This document shows, one piece after another, positions 16,225 through 24,609 of a DNA stretch of 64,000 bases (the first letter of the stretch is position 1; the number at the start of each line of letters is the position of its first letter). The position numbers were made by a program, and so were the translations under genes. Origin of the DNA: Lachnospiraceae bacterium (lineage in GTDB: Bacteria; Bacillota; Clostridia; Lachnospirales; Lachnospiraceae); NCBI GenBank assembly GCA_022767285.1, contig JALENY010000027.1, positions 1 through 64,000 on the forward strand, given 5' to 3'. Below the pieces are notes generated by a model. That model saw nothing but the letters and a program-made list of their open reading frames with translations, did no database searches and was not told where the DNA came from.

Positions 16225-17451
16225 ATGACAGCAGAACAGTTACGGGAAGAAGCGGCTCAGTTACAGAATACAATCATTTCAAACAGGAGATATCTGCATA
16301 CCCACCCTGGTACGGGATTCGATATAAAGGATACGGTAGATTTCGTGAAGAAGGAATTGACGGATATGGGATATGAGCCGGTGGAATGTGGAAAAGCAGG
16401 GCTTATCGCCATTGCTGGGGGCAGGAAAGAAGGAAAAGTCTTCATGATCCGGGGGGATATGGATGCGCTTCCGATCAAAGAGGAAGCTGATGTGGATTTT
16501 CCATCCGAAAACGGGAGAATGCATGCCTGCGGACATGATATGCATACAGCCATGATGCTTGGAGCCGCACGGCTATTAAAAAAGCATGAAAACGAGATCC
16601 AGGGTACGGTTAAACTGATGTTCCAGCCTGCCGAGGAGATTTTTGAAGGTTCACAGGATATGATTCAGGCGGGGCTTTTGAAAAATCCGGATGTGGATGC
16701 TGCATTGATGATCCATGTTATGGCAGGGATGCCTTTTGAGGCAGGAACGGTGGTCGTTTCCGCTCCGGGAGTCAGTGCTCCGGCAGCAGACTATTTTGAA
16801 ATTAAAGTTCAGGGAAAAGGGTGCCATGGCTCCATGCCAAACACCGGGAAGGATCCGCTGAATGCGGCCGCTCACATCCTGATTGCTCTGCAGGAAATCC
16901 ATGCAAGAGAACTGGCAATGAGTGATCAGGCAGTTCTGACATTTGGAACCATGAACGCGGGAACTGCAGCCAATGTGATTCCGGACACGGTTGTTATGGG
17001 TGGAAGTATAAGGACTTTTGATGAAGAGACACGCTCCTATATCAAGGAGAGAATGACCGAAATATCGGAAGGGATTGCGAAAGCATTCCGGACAGAGGCG
17101 GAAGTGACTTTTGGAAGCGGATGTCCCACGCTCGTAAATGATAAGGACTTATCGGATTGTGCCGGAAAGTACGTAAAAGAACTGCTGGATCCGGGAAAAG
17201 CCTTTTCTGTTTCTGAACTGAATGCCATGGGAGGCGGTCAGAAATCCTCCAAATCTGCAGGTTCTGAGGACTTTGCCTACGTGAGTCAGGAAGTACCCTC
17301 TGTTATGCTGGCTCTGGCGGCTGGGCAGCCGGAAAAGGGTTATATTTATCCGCAGCACCATCCGATGGTGAAGTTTGATGAAAATGCTCTTGCTGACGGC
17401 AGTGCAGTCTATTCCTATGTGGCTATGCGCTGGCTTGAGGAACATCAATGA
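16225..17451 (+). CDS. M20 family amidohydrolase (hippurate/N-acyl-amino-acid hydrolase type)
   Basis: 408-residue cytosolic metallohydrolase. Metal site motifs are RGDMDALPI (about 73-81), MHACGHDMHTAMML (about 98-111) and QPAEE (about 135-139). The lid domain contains GKGCHGSMPNTGKDP, and the final ligand is the His in YPQHHPMV. The family hydrolyses N-acyl amino acids, hippurate or indole-acetyl conjugates. ATAAAGGAGG precedes ATG 16225. The gene stands alone with a HAD phosphatase 61 bp after it, so its exact substrate is open. Confidence 0.92.
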   Translation: MTAEQLREEAAQLQNTIISNRRYLHTHPGTGFDIKDTVDFVKKELTDMGYEPVECGKAGLIAIAGGRKEGKVFMIRGDMDALPIKEEADVDFPSENGRMHACGHDMHTAMMLGAARLLKKHENEIQGTVKLMFQPAEEIFEGSQDMIQAGLLKNPDVDAALMIHVMAGMPFEAGTVVVSAPGVSAPAADYFEIKVQGKGCHGSMPNTGKDPLNAAAHILIALQEIHARELAMSDQAVLTFGTMNAGTAANVIPDTVVMGGSIRTFDEETRSYIKERMTEISEGIAKAFRTEAEVTFGSGCPTLVNDKDLSDCAGKYVKELLDPGKAFSVSELNAMGGGQKSSKSAGSEDFAYVSQEVPSVMLALAAGQPEKGYIYPQHHPMVKFDENALADGSAVYSYVAMRWLEEHQ

Positions 17452-17512
17452 AATGCAGATAAGACTGAAATGATTTTTTGCGCCTGAGCAAAGCGAAAGG
17501 AATGATATAAAA

Positions 17513-18157
17513 ATGAAATACAAACTCGCCATATTTGATATGGATGGAACGATACTGGACACATTGGAGGATCTGTCAGCCAGCCTCAATTATGCATTGC
17601 GCCTTTCCGGATTTGAGGAGAGGACTCTGGCAGAGGTACGCAGCTTTGTGGGAAACGGTATAAGGAAATTAGTGGAACGCGGTGTCCCTGCCGGAACTTC
17701 CGAAGCAGAAATCGATAGGGTATTTGCTGATTTCAGCGCGCATTATAAACTGCACTGCGCCGATAAAACAAAACCATATGACGGAATCCGTGAGTTACTT
17801 CTGGAGCTGCGCAGCAGAGGTATGAAGATTGCCGTTGTATCCAATAAAGCTGATTTTGCCGTACAGGAGCTTTGCAGGCAGTATTTTGAACAGATTTTCG
17901 ACGCGGCGGTCGGGGAACAGAATGGGGTGCGAAAAAAACCGGCACCGGATTCGGTAAATACCGTGCTTGAAAAACTTGAGATCTGCCGAACGAATGCTGT
18001 ATATATCGGAGATTCCGAAGTGGATATTGAAACTGCTAAAAATGCGCAGATGGACTGCATTGCGGTTGACTGGGGGTTCCGGGACAGAGAGTACTTAAAA
18101 AATGTAGGCGCAAAAATCATAGTTTCTGACCCGGAATCATTATTAACCCTGCTTTGA
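17513..18157 (+). CDS. HAD family phosphatase (phosphoglycolate phosphatase-like)
   Basis: 214 residues. HAD motif I is FDMDGTILDT (9-18), motif II VVSNK (about 106-110), motif III lysine in KKPAPDSV, motif IV GDSEVDIETA. The cap is the helical type 1 seen in Gph and pyrophosphatase PpaX. It hydrolyses a small phosphate monoester, and Gph activity is a guess from the family. It converges on a broken DNA glycosylase gene. Confidence 0.88.
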   Translation: MKYKLAIFDMDGTILDTLEDLSASLNYALRLSGFEERTLAEVRSFVGNGIRKLVERGVPAGTSEAEIDRVFADFSAHYKLHCADKTKPYDGIRELLLELRSRGMKIAVVSNKADFAVQELCRQYFEQIFDAAVGEQNGVRKKPAPDSVNTVLEKLEICRTNAVYIGDSEVDIETAKNAQMDCIAVDWGFRDREYLKNVGAKIIVSDPESLLTLL

Positions 18158-18702
18158 AATCCATAGGGGAGAGACTACATTGGCATCCTGAATATAAGGC
18201 AGTCGATATCCCAGACCGCAGTTGTGAAGACTGCGGTCTGTTTCTGCAGCCAAGCCTTCAGCTGTCGGAAAGGAATACACAGTTACAAATTCTGTTGCGA
18301 TGGCATGTCCAAAAGAGGCGGCCATGCTCTCAATACATTTTCGGATGGCCGGGATACTTTTAGCTGGGAAATAATAAAAGATATCAGCATTTCCCAGGAA
18401 TCCTGCCGAAGAACACGGATACCGGCCCCTTCTGCGGCAGCTTTTTCCAAGAAAGAATCCCCAGTAATGCTGCTGCGTATCTCTCTGTAGCTGCGATCAA
18501 GATCAAAATATGGTTTTCGGATTTGCGCCCAGGTCTCTTCTGAGCAGAGAACCTCGTATTTTTCCGGGGCAATCTGTCTTAGATAGATTATTTCTTCGTC
18601 GGTGATGAATTGATAAAAGTCACCAATCTGTCTGCAGCGGAAGCATTGACCGCTGTCTGATATTTTCAGTAAATCAAAATTGTCTGAAATTGTTACGATC
18701 AT
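18143..18702 (-). pseudogene. 8-oxoguanine DNA glycosylase/AP lyase (OGG family), frameshifted and 3'-truncated
   Basis: From ATG 18702 the OGG N-terminal domain reads MIVTISDNFDLL, FRCRQIGDFYQFI, then WEMLISFIISQ. One base is lost in an A-run near 18355. Homology continues in another frame as SIPAIRKCIESMAASFG and LGYRLPYIQDA, then breaks off at about 18170. The helix-hairpin-helix end and the catalytic Lys/Asp region (about 90 residues) are gone. The intact enzyme would remove 8-oxoguanine. Its end overlaps the HAD gene tail, pointing to a deletion between the two convergent genes. Confidence 0.8.
18212..18243 (+). terminator. hairpin between convergent genes
   Basis: CAGACCGCAGT / ACTGCGGTCTG, 11 perfect pairs with a 7-base loop, then TTT. 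It may end HAD gene transcription, although it lies inside the glycosylase remnant. Confidence 0.55.
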
Positions 18703-19146
18703 AACTCGTTCTCCAATGAATAAAAGTGAAATAAGTGTAAGCTTTCGTAAAGTATACCCTAAGACATATGTAAGGTAGATTTTCGGGTGAAAGTGCTTCT
18801 CGCCATGATATATAGGATTGGGCATGTTTTAAAAAGTACAACTGTGTGGCTTTTTCTGTGTAGAATTCTGCTTTTCAGCATATCACAGCCTTGATTGTTT
18901 TTCCTTAATTTATGCAAAATATCTGGTTCATAGGATAATGTAAAATCCACTCTGTAAATATTTTACGCAAATTTAACACAAGAGAGCTGCTGAATTTTAC
19001 ATTCCTGTCGTGTAATAATTATGATTGGAAGCATCTTTGCCCGAAGAACATGCATTATGGTATGCCCTTTGGGCATATGTTTATGTATTTCACAGACAAA
19101 ACAGCCAAAGGCGGCACAGCCGCCGCAAACGATCATGGGAGGAAAA

Positions 19147-20037
19147 ATGAAAATGAAGAGCAGGAAAAAGCCCTTTTTATTAGCCGGTATCTGTCTGCTG
19201 CTTCTGCTGTCTGGCTGTGCTGACACCGGACAGACAGGCGGACAGGACACCAGGACAGAAGGGCTGGAAAAACTGGGCAGTATTCTGGTTATTTCCAGGG
19301 AAGAAGGTTCCGGAACCAGAAACGCTTTTGCGGAATTGTCAGGATTTTTGGAAAATACGGAAGGAAAACCGGATCTGACCACAGAGAGAGCTCAAATTGT
19401 GGAAAGTACGGAGGCGGTACGGGAAATGGTAGGTGAAAACGAGTCTGCCATCGGCTATCTTTCTCTCGGTGCGTTGCCTGAGAGCGAGAGTATTAAAACA
19501 ATAAAGGTAAATGGAGCAGAGGCAGATCTCAAAGAAAAATCCTATCCTTTGAGCAGAAATTTTTACCTGGCATACAGTGGGACATTAAGTGAGCTGGAAC
19601 AGGATTTCCTTACTTATGTTCATGGTGCGGGTCAGGCATTGGTGGAAGAATCCTATATTCCCGTAGCAAAGAGCAGCACTTTTTTATCGAATAAAGAAAA
19701 AGGAACCATAACAATCAGCGGATCCACCTCAGTAGCACCGCTGATGGAAAAACTGGCAGAAGCTTATATGAAAATCAATCCAAACGCGGAAATTATCGTG
19801 GAAGCAACGGATTCTACAGATGGCCTGACGAGAGCTATGTCCGGGGAAGTGAATCTGGGAATGGCTTCCAGGGAACTGAAGGATTATGAGTCTGAGCTCC
19901 TGGATTATGAAGCAATCGCCAGAGACAATATTGCGGTAATTGTAAATGCCAAGAATCCGCTGGAGAATATTACATTAGATAGTTTGAAAAATATATTCAC
20001 CGGCGAATTTGAAAAATGGGAAGACTTAAACCAGTAA
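19147..20037 (+). CDS. PstS-like phosphate-binding lipoprotein with swapped lobe order
   Basis: 296-residue secreted lipoprotein: signal peptide to about residue 21, lipobox LLSGC. The first lobe resembles the second half of PstS (ISREEGSGTRNAF about 44-56, AIGYLSLGAL, DFLTYVHGAGQALVEE). The second lobe resembles the first half (TISGSTSVAPLMEKLAEAYM, NLGMASRELKDYE, IARDNIAVIVNAKNPL, IFTGEFEKWEDLN at the end). This is a circular permutation, and I believe it occurs in other clostridial PstS annotations. Phosphate is the likely ligand. The start is ATG 19147 (GGGAGG upstream); the frame is open from 19021. It lies 18 bp before a Na/Pi cotransporter rather than pstCAB. Confidence 0.82.
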   Translation: MKMKSRKKPFLLAGICLLLLLSGCADTGQTGGQDTRTEGLEKLGSILVISREEGSGTRNAFAELSGFLENTEGKPDLTTERAQIVESTEAVREMVGENESAIGYLSLGALPESESIKTIKVNGAEADLKEKSYPLSRNFYLAYSGTLSELEQDFLTYVHGAGQALVEESYIPVAKSSTFLSNKEKGTITISGSTSVAPLMEKLAEAYMKINPNAEIIVEATDSTDGLTRAMSGEVNLGMASRELKDYESELLDYEAIARDNIAVIVNAKNPLENITLDSLKNIFTGEFEKWEDLNQ

Positions 20038-20055
20038 AGATGATAGGAGAAAATC

Positions 20056-21750
20056 ATGAAAGATACATTACAGATTTTATTTGGATTATTCGGAGGACTG
20101 GCCATATTTATTTATGGAATGAATATGATGAGTGAGAGTCTGCAGAAGGCAGCCGGTGAAAAGATGAAAAAAGTTCTGGCACTTTTGACCAGAAACCGAC
20201 TGCTGGGTGTAATTGCGGGTGCTTTGACTACTGCAGTCCTGCAGAGCAGCAGCGCCACTACTGTTATGGCGATTGGATTTGTCAGTGCAGGCTTAATGAG
20301 TCTGCCACAGGCCATCTCGATTATATTCGGTGCGAACATCGGTACAACTATGACAGCACAGATTATAGCTTTTAAAATCAGTGACTACATATATTTGTTT
20401 GTATTTCTTGGATTTATTATTTCGTTTGTGGTGAAATCCGAGAAATGGAAGAATGTGGGTCAGACCATCTTTGCATTTGGCCTTTTGTTTCTTGGAATCG
20501 AGACCATGGGAAGTGTCATGAAACCCCTTGCCTCCAGCCCGATTTTTTTGGATTTGATCGGAAAAGTTGCCAATGTGCCGGTTCTCGGCTTATGTGTTGG
20601 TACACTTATGACACTGGTGGTACAGAGCAGTAGTGCAACGATCGCAGTTCTGCAGAATTTTGCCACACAGGCAGGACCCGACGGGGTAACCAGTATCATT
20701 GGTCTTGCAGGTGCGATTCCGATTCTTCTGGGTGACAACATCGGTACAACTATCACGGCGCTTCTCGCCAGCATCGGCCAGTCCAGAGACGCAAAGAGAA
20801 CTGCGGCAGCTCACTGTATTTTCAATATTTCCGGTTCTCTGATATTAATCTGGTTTGTAAAACCCTATGCGGCATTGATCCAGCTGATTTCCCCGAAAGG
20901 CCCGGAAGTGGAGGTTATTTCCAGACAGATCGCAAATTCTCATACGGGATTTAACCTCTGTATGACTGTTGTATGGACGATTCTCTTGGGATTGATGGTA
21001 AAGATTGTAATGAAACTGATTCCGGAAGGCAGGAAGCGGGCATCCGATCCTGCAGAACCATTGTATCTGGACTATAACATTATTAACCAGCCTGCAGCAG
21101 CTCTTCAGCTGGTGGCAAAGGAAGTGCTTCATTGCAGTGACGTAGTAAAAGCAATGATTCAGAAAGTGGCAGCAATGGCAAAAACAGAGGAAAAAGCCTT
21201 GCTTGCTGATATTCAGGATAATGAGACGACAATCAATAATCTGAGCACAAAAATTACAGATTATCTGGCAGAACTGTTTTCCAGCGGTGTATTGACCGAA
21301 GATCAGGCCACGCAGACAGCCAGGATCATGTATGTGCTTGGTGATATTGAGCGTATCAGCGCACTGTGTAAAGATATCGCTGATTCTATTCAGGAGAAAA
21401 TCGAGCAGAAATACGCATTTACGCCGGAAGCTATGTCTGAACTGGCAAAAAGTCTGCAAGTGATTGAAAAAATGTATTCTGATACCATACAGATTATGGA
21501 AGGCGGAGAGCAGAAAAAGGCGGAGGAGATACTCAAACAGAAAGAACAGGTGCTGGAACTGGATACCCATATGAGGAAGGCGCACATGCATCGTGTGGCT
21601 ACGGGTAAATGTTCTGCAAATCTTACAGCTCCATTTTCGAAAATTCTGCTTGCCATCGACCGAATCGGAAACTCCTGTGTCAATATCACAGAGACTGTTT
21701 CCTCACAGATTAATTTCAAGTATTTTATGATAGAAGAAAAAAGCAATTAG
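20056..21750 (+). CDS. Na/Pi cotransporter family protein (NptA) with C-terminal PhoU-like domain
   Basis: 564 residues. The membrane part (about 1-310) has two inverted repeats carrying the QSSSATT signature: TAVLQSSSATTVMAIG and TLVVQSSSATIAVL. The cytoplasmic end (about 345-555) is a helical PhoU-like domain. It should import phosphate with sodium. The adjacent lipoprotein may deliver or sense phosphate for it, an unusual partnership since PstS normally feeds an ABC transporter. AGGAG precedes ATG 20056. Confidence 0.92.
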   Translation: MKDTLQILFGLFGGLAIFIYGMNMMSESLQKAAGEKMKKVLALLTRNRLLGVIAGALTTAVLQSSSATTVMAIGFVSAGLMSLPQAISIIFGANIGTTMTAQIIAFKISDYIYLFVFLGFIISFVVKSEKWKNVGQTIFAFGLLFLGIETMGSVMKPLASSPIFLDLIGKVANVPVLGLCVGTLMTLVVQSSSATIAVLQNFATQAGPDGVTSIIGLAGAIPILLGDNIGTTITALLASIGQSRDAKRTAAAHCIFNISGSLILIWFVKPYAALIQLISPKGPEVEVISRQIANSHTGFNLCMTVVWTILLGLMVKIVMKLIPEGRKRASDPAEPLYLDYNIINQPAAALQLVAKEVLHCSDVVKAMIQKVAAMAKTEEKALLADIQDNETTINNLSTKITDYLAELFSSGVLTEDQATQTARIMYVLGDIERISALCKDIADSIQEKIEQKYAFTPEAMSELAKSLQVIEKMYSDTIQIMEGGEQKKAEEILKQKEQVLELDTHMRKAHMHRVATGKCSANLTAPFSKILLAIDRIGNSCVNITETVSSQINFKYFMIEEKSN

Positions 21751-21883
21751 TACAACATTTTTAGTAACCCAACTTAAGAAGATCACATATTTTTTATCTT
21801 TCCATATCAAAGCAGCGTTGAGCTGATAAACGAACGGTTTATAAAAGTCAGAAATTAAAAATTACAATAAAAACAAAAAGCAG

Positions 21884-21946
21884 CTGAGCCAAATATAACA
21901 GGAACAACGCAATAGCATCGCTCATAATCTGTTATATTTGGCTCAG
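21884..21946 (+). repeat. 18-bp perfect inverted repeat between convergent genes
   Basis: CTGAGCCAAATATAACAG at 21884-21901 and its exact complement at 21929-21946, with a 27-base loop. A T-run comes about 13 bases later. It may end transcription from both sides, or be a small palindromic element. Confidence 0.7.
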
Positions 21947-21964
21947 TATTATAGTTCGTTTTTT

Positions 21965-22014
21965 TGTGCTCTGACACTAGATCCTTATTTGTGTTCTGAC
22001 ACTAGATTCTTACT
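21965..22014. repeat. 25-bp tandem duplication at the degV 3' end
   Basis: Two copies of a 25-base unit (21965-21989 and 21990-22014) containing CTGACACTAGAT, differing at a few positions. The degV stop codon lies in the right-hand copy, so the left copy is a duplicated gene end. Confidence 0.75.
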
Positions 22015-22880
22015 TTTTTCATACAGGTGATTGCCATGGAACCCGGTCCAATGTGGCAGGCAACACTTAAGGAAAGCGGATCCTCCAGAATCTCATAACC
22101 CGGGAATGCCTGTTCCACTTCTGCGCGCCATTCAGCAGCAGTCTCTTTGTCACAGGTGTAGGCGATACCGAGGATCATATCATCTTTTACATCTGCGAAG
22201 CGTTTTTTCAGATCATCATCGATAGCCTTTAACATGGTACGCTTTGCTGCTTTCCAGCCACGTACCTTAGCAAAGGAATCCAGTTTTTCACCTTGGATCT
22301 GCAGAACCGGTTTCAGATTGAGGACGGTGCCAAGGGCAGCGGCAGCAGGGGTGATACGGCCTCCTTTTTTCAAATAGTAGAGAGTGTCGACTGTGATGTA
22401 AATGGATGCCTGCAATCTTTCTTTTTCCAGAATCTCTTTGATCTGGGCAGCAGATTTTCCTGCGTCCCGAAGACGCATAGCATCGAGGACGGCTGAACGC
22501 ATGGTAACGGAAATCCGCTGATTGTTGACAACCTGTACTTTGCCCTTATAATCTTTCGCGAGCATCATGGCAGTCTCACAGGAAGCGCTCAGACCGCTGG
22601 ACATGGGAATATGTACGATCTCGTCATATTCTTTCAATAATTCGTCCCAAAGACTCATAACATCGCCTGGGGAGGGCTGGGAAGTGGAAATATCCGCATT
22701 TTCACCAAGCTGTTTATAGAATTCCTCCTGAGACAGGCTGATGTCTTCGAAATATGGTTTCTCATTGACAAAAAAGGGCATGGGCAAGACATGAATGCCC
22801 ATTTCTTTGCTTTCTTTTTGCGTGATTCCGCTGTTGCTGTCTGTAACGATTGCTGTCTTTTTCAATTTAAAATACCTCAT
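22002..22880 (-). CDS. DegV family fatty-acid-binding protein
   Basis: 292 residues. The N-terminal DegV domain has AIVTDSNSGITQ and the lipid-binding segment HIPMSSGLSASCETAMM. The second domain contains VDTLYYLKKGGRI. FakB-type DegV proteins present fatty acids to the kinase FakA, but no fakA is nearby. ATG 22880 is used here; an in-frame TTG nine codons in, preceded by GAGATGAGG, is an alternative start. Confidence 0.9.
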   Translation of the reverse strand: MRYFKLKKTAIVTDSNSGITQKESKEMGIHVLPMPFFVNEKPYFEDISLSQEEFYKQLGENADISTSQPSPGDVMSLWDELLKEYDEIVHIPMSSGLSASCETAMMLAKDYKGKVQVVNNQRISVTMRSAVLDAMRLRDAGKSAAQIKEILEKERLQASIYITVDTLYYLKKGGRITPAAAALGTVLNLKPVLQIQGEKLDSFAKVRGWKAAKRTMLKAIDDDLKKRFADVKDDMILGIAYTCDKETAAEWRAEVEQAFPGYEILEDPLSLSVACHIGPGSMAITCMKKVRI

Positions 22881-23004
22881 CTCTCAATAGATAATATTCG
22901 ATTTATCACTATTTTAAATTATATCAAAAACCTGTTGAGTGTCAACGAATTGTTATGCTTTGGGCATAAACTCATACGGTGTTTAAGATCATATTCATCC
23001 TATG

Positions 23005-23096
23005 GGTCAATTGGCGGTCAAGAGGTCAATTGGATGATATAATTATATGACAAAATGTAAAATAAACTTGACAAAATGTAAAGGCGATGATATAAT
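23005..23096 (+). promoter_or_regulatory. consensus promoter with direct-repeat operators
   Basis: TTGACA 23068-23073, 17 bp, TATAAT 23091-23096 is a perfect consensus. TGACAAAATGTAAA occurs at 23048-23061 and 23069-23082, 21 bp apart (two helical turns), the second over the -35. Further upstream GGTCAATTGG occurs at 23005 and 23024 with another GGTCAA between. The XRE protein at 23800 is a plausible binder. Confidence 0.65.
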
Positions 23097-23139
23097 TTTA
23101 TTATAAAGCTTATTATAAACAGCTACAAAGGATCAACTT

Positions 23140-23251
23140 ATGAAACTGCAAAATCTTGAAAACAAAGATATGAGAAGCAAACAAAAAACAATTCTTCGAT
23201 GAGAGCGTTGACCGGCTGTTACATATCTGCACGCTGATTTTAAATAAATGA
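23140..23251 (+). pseudogene. small frameshifted gene at the head of the XRE module
   Basis: ATG 23140 has AAAGGA upstream and encodes MKLQNLENKDMRSK before an early stop at about 23202. A change of frame at the A-run near 23184 gives KKQFFDESVDRLLHICTLILNK ending at 23251, right before the next ribosome site. Together they make a credible peptide of about 36 residues. It is either a disrupted small gene or a shift at the A-run. No family recognised. Confidence 0.35.
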
Positions 23252-23270
23252 ACCGGGAGGACTGGGAGTG

Positions 23271-23792
23271 ATGAGTGAAGCAATGAAATTAGGTATTATC
23301 TGTGGTGTATTAATTGGTGTGATCCTTGTGGTAATTTTAGTAAGATGGATGAAAACAGACGGCTCACGAAAATGCCGGTATGACGAGCGTCAGGAACTGG
23401 TGCGGGGACGTGGATTTAAATATGCGTTCTTCACCCTGATGATTTATAATGGAATCTATCTGATCCTTAATCTTCTATTTGATAAGATGCCGGCAGATCC
23501 TGCATCCGGGATTTTTATTGGTATCTGTATCAGTGTTTCCGTTTATGCCATTTATGGTATCTGGCACGACGGATATCTCGCTTTGAATGAAAATCCTGTC
23601 CGCGTCATTGTGGCATTTATTTGTATTGGTCTTTTTAACGTTGTGGTTACCATTCATAGTTTTATGGAAGGAGATATTATTGTTGACGGACAGCTGACAT
23701 TCCACAGCACAAATCTGTTCTGCGCGGTTCTGCTTCTCCTTATCGCTGCAACAATTCTGGTAAAGCGGATAAAAACGCAAAAGGAGGAGTGA
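23271..23792 (+). CDS. multi-pass membrane protein of the XRE module
   Basis: About 173 residues, five hydrophobic segments: LGIICGVLIGVILVVILV, then YAFFTLMIYNGIYLILNLL, FIGICISVSVYAIYGIW, VIVAFICIGLFNVVVTI and LFCAVLLLLIAATILV. A conserved basic/acidic stretch CRYDERQELVRGRGFKYAF lies after the first segment. Proteins like this often sit beside a small XRE regulator in Firmicutes, but function is unknown. GGGAGG 10 bases upstream supports ATG 23271; GTG 23268 is in frame. Confidence 0.8.
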   Translation: MSEAMKLGIICGVLIGVILVVILVRWMKTDGSRKCRYDERQELVRGRGFKYAFFTLMIYNGIYLILNLLFDKMPADPASGIFIGICISVSVYAIYGIWHDGYLALNENPVRVIVAFICIGLFNVVVTIHSFMEGDIIVDGQLTFHSTNLFCAVLLLLIAATILVKRIKTQKEE

Positions 23793-23799
23793 AGGGTTT

Positions 23800-23994
23800 A
23801 TGAAAAACCTGAAATTAAAATCGGCCCGTGCTGCGTTTGATTTTTCCCAGCAGGAACTGGCCGATAAAGTGGGAGTCAGTCGGCAGACCATCAGTTCCAT
23901 AGAGAAAGGTGACTACAATCCGACGATCAATCTGTGCATTGCCATCTGCAAAGTGCTTGGGAAAACGCTGGATGATTTGTTTTGGGAAGAATAA
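23800..23994 (+). CDS. small XRE-family HTH regulator
   Basis: 64 residues, almost all helix-turn-helix: LKSARAAFDFSQQELADKVGVSRQTISSIEKGDYNPTINL has the YozG/Cro form. It starts 8 bp after the membrane protein, with AAGGAGG upstream. It probably controls its own operon through the direct repeats near 23050-23082. Confidence 0.9.
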   Translation: MKNLKLKSARAAFDFSQQELADKVGVSRQTISSIEKGDYNPTINLCIAICKVLGKTLDDLFWEE

Positions 23995-24013
23995 AATACG
24001 GAGGGATGTAAAA

Positions 24014-24208
24014 ATGGATAAAAAGAAATTAAATACGTTATTTGTTATTTCAAGTCTGGGATTGGATGCAGCAGGGATTATTTTTCTGTGTATTTATCTG
24101 TTTGGCGGATCGAAGAATAATTGGATGCTTGGTTTTGCGATTGCCTGTGTTGCTCTGTCAAACTTATTTAATATCATACGGAATTCTTATAATAAAAAAG
24201 AAAAATAG
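24014..24208 (+). CDS. small two-helix membrane protein
   Basis: 64 residues. Two hydrophobic segments (LFVISSLGLDAAGIIFLCIYLF and WMLGFAIACVALSNLFNII, given here approximately) between lysine-rich ends. ACGGAGGG precedes ATG 24014. It follows the XRE gene by 20 bp, so it belongs to the same operon. Function unknown. Confidence 0.75.
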   Translation: MDKKKLNTLFVISSLGLDAAGIIFLCIYLFGGSKNNWMLGFAIACVALSNLFNIIRNSYNKKEK

Positions 24209-24222
24209 AGGAGATAATCAGT

Positions 24223-24411
24223 ATGGCAAGCAAAGAAGAAAGGTTCAAAGTAATTGTTAATGAAGGCAATGTATTGACCGGATCAGGTCAGAAAACCATA
24301 ATAGTAGACAGAGAGACCGGAGTAAATTACCTGTGGATAAAATCCGGTTATGCAGGCGGCTTGACTCCATTACTCGGCCCGGATGGAAAACCGATTATTT
24401 CAGTAATATAG
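24223..24411 (+). CDS. DUF6440-like small protein
   Basis: 62 residues. The centre TIIVDRETGVNYLWIKSGYAGGLTPLLGPDG is typical of a small beta-rich family I associate with DUF6440. No signal or membrane segment. GAGGAG precedes ATG 24223. It is the last gene of the XRE module. Function unknown. Confidence 0.75.
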   Translation: MASKEERFKVIVNEGNVLTGSGQKTIIVDRETGVNYLWIKSGYAGGLTPLLGPDGKPIISVI

Positions 24412-24517
24412 GATTCTTCAGTATATGCTAATGTCTTTTAATCAGATCGTATGCTGAGATTTCAAGATTCAATGCAGCTTACTTGTGTGGAAAGTTTCAG
24501 CGTTCAGCAGATGAAAT

Positions 24518-24562
24518 GAAACGGCGCATTATATGGATGAAAACCGTATAGTGCGCCGTTTC
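24518..24562. terminator. long bidirectional hairpin
   Basis: GAAACGGCGCATTATATGG pairs with CCGTATAGTGCGCCGTTTC (small mismatches) around a 7-base loop. It separates the XRE module from convergent malQ. Confidence 0.75.
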
Positions 24563-24609
24563 CCGTGCGCCTTGCGGTGCATGTAAATAGTGCAGTCTAA
24601 TCAGATCAA

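Noticed and set aside
19021..19146. N-terminal extension of the PstS-like lipoprotein
   Set aside because: The signal peptide and lipobox begin at ATG 19147, which has a strong ribosome site; an upstream start would bury the signal.
21884..21946. MITE or IS end
   Set aside because: The inverted repeat is only 63 bp in total, shows no target duplication, and no transposase is nearby; a terminator explains it better.
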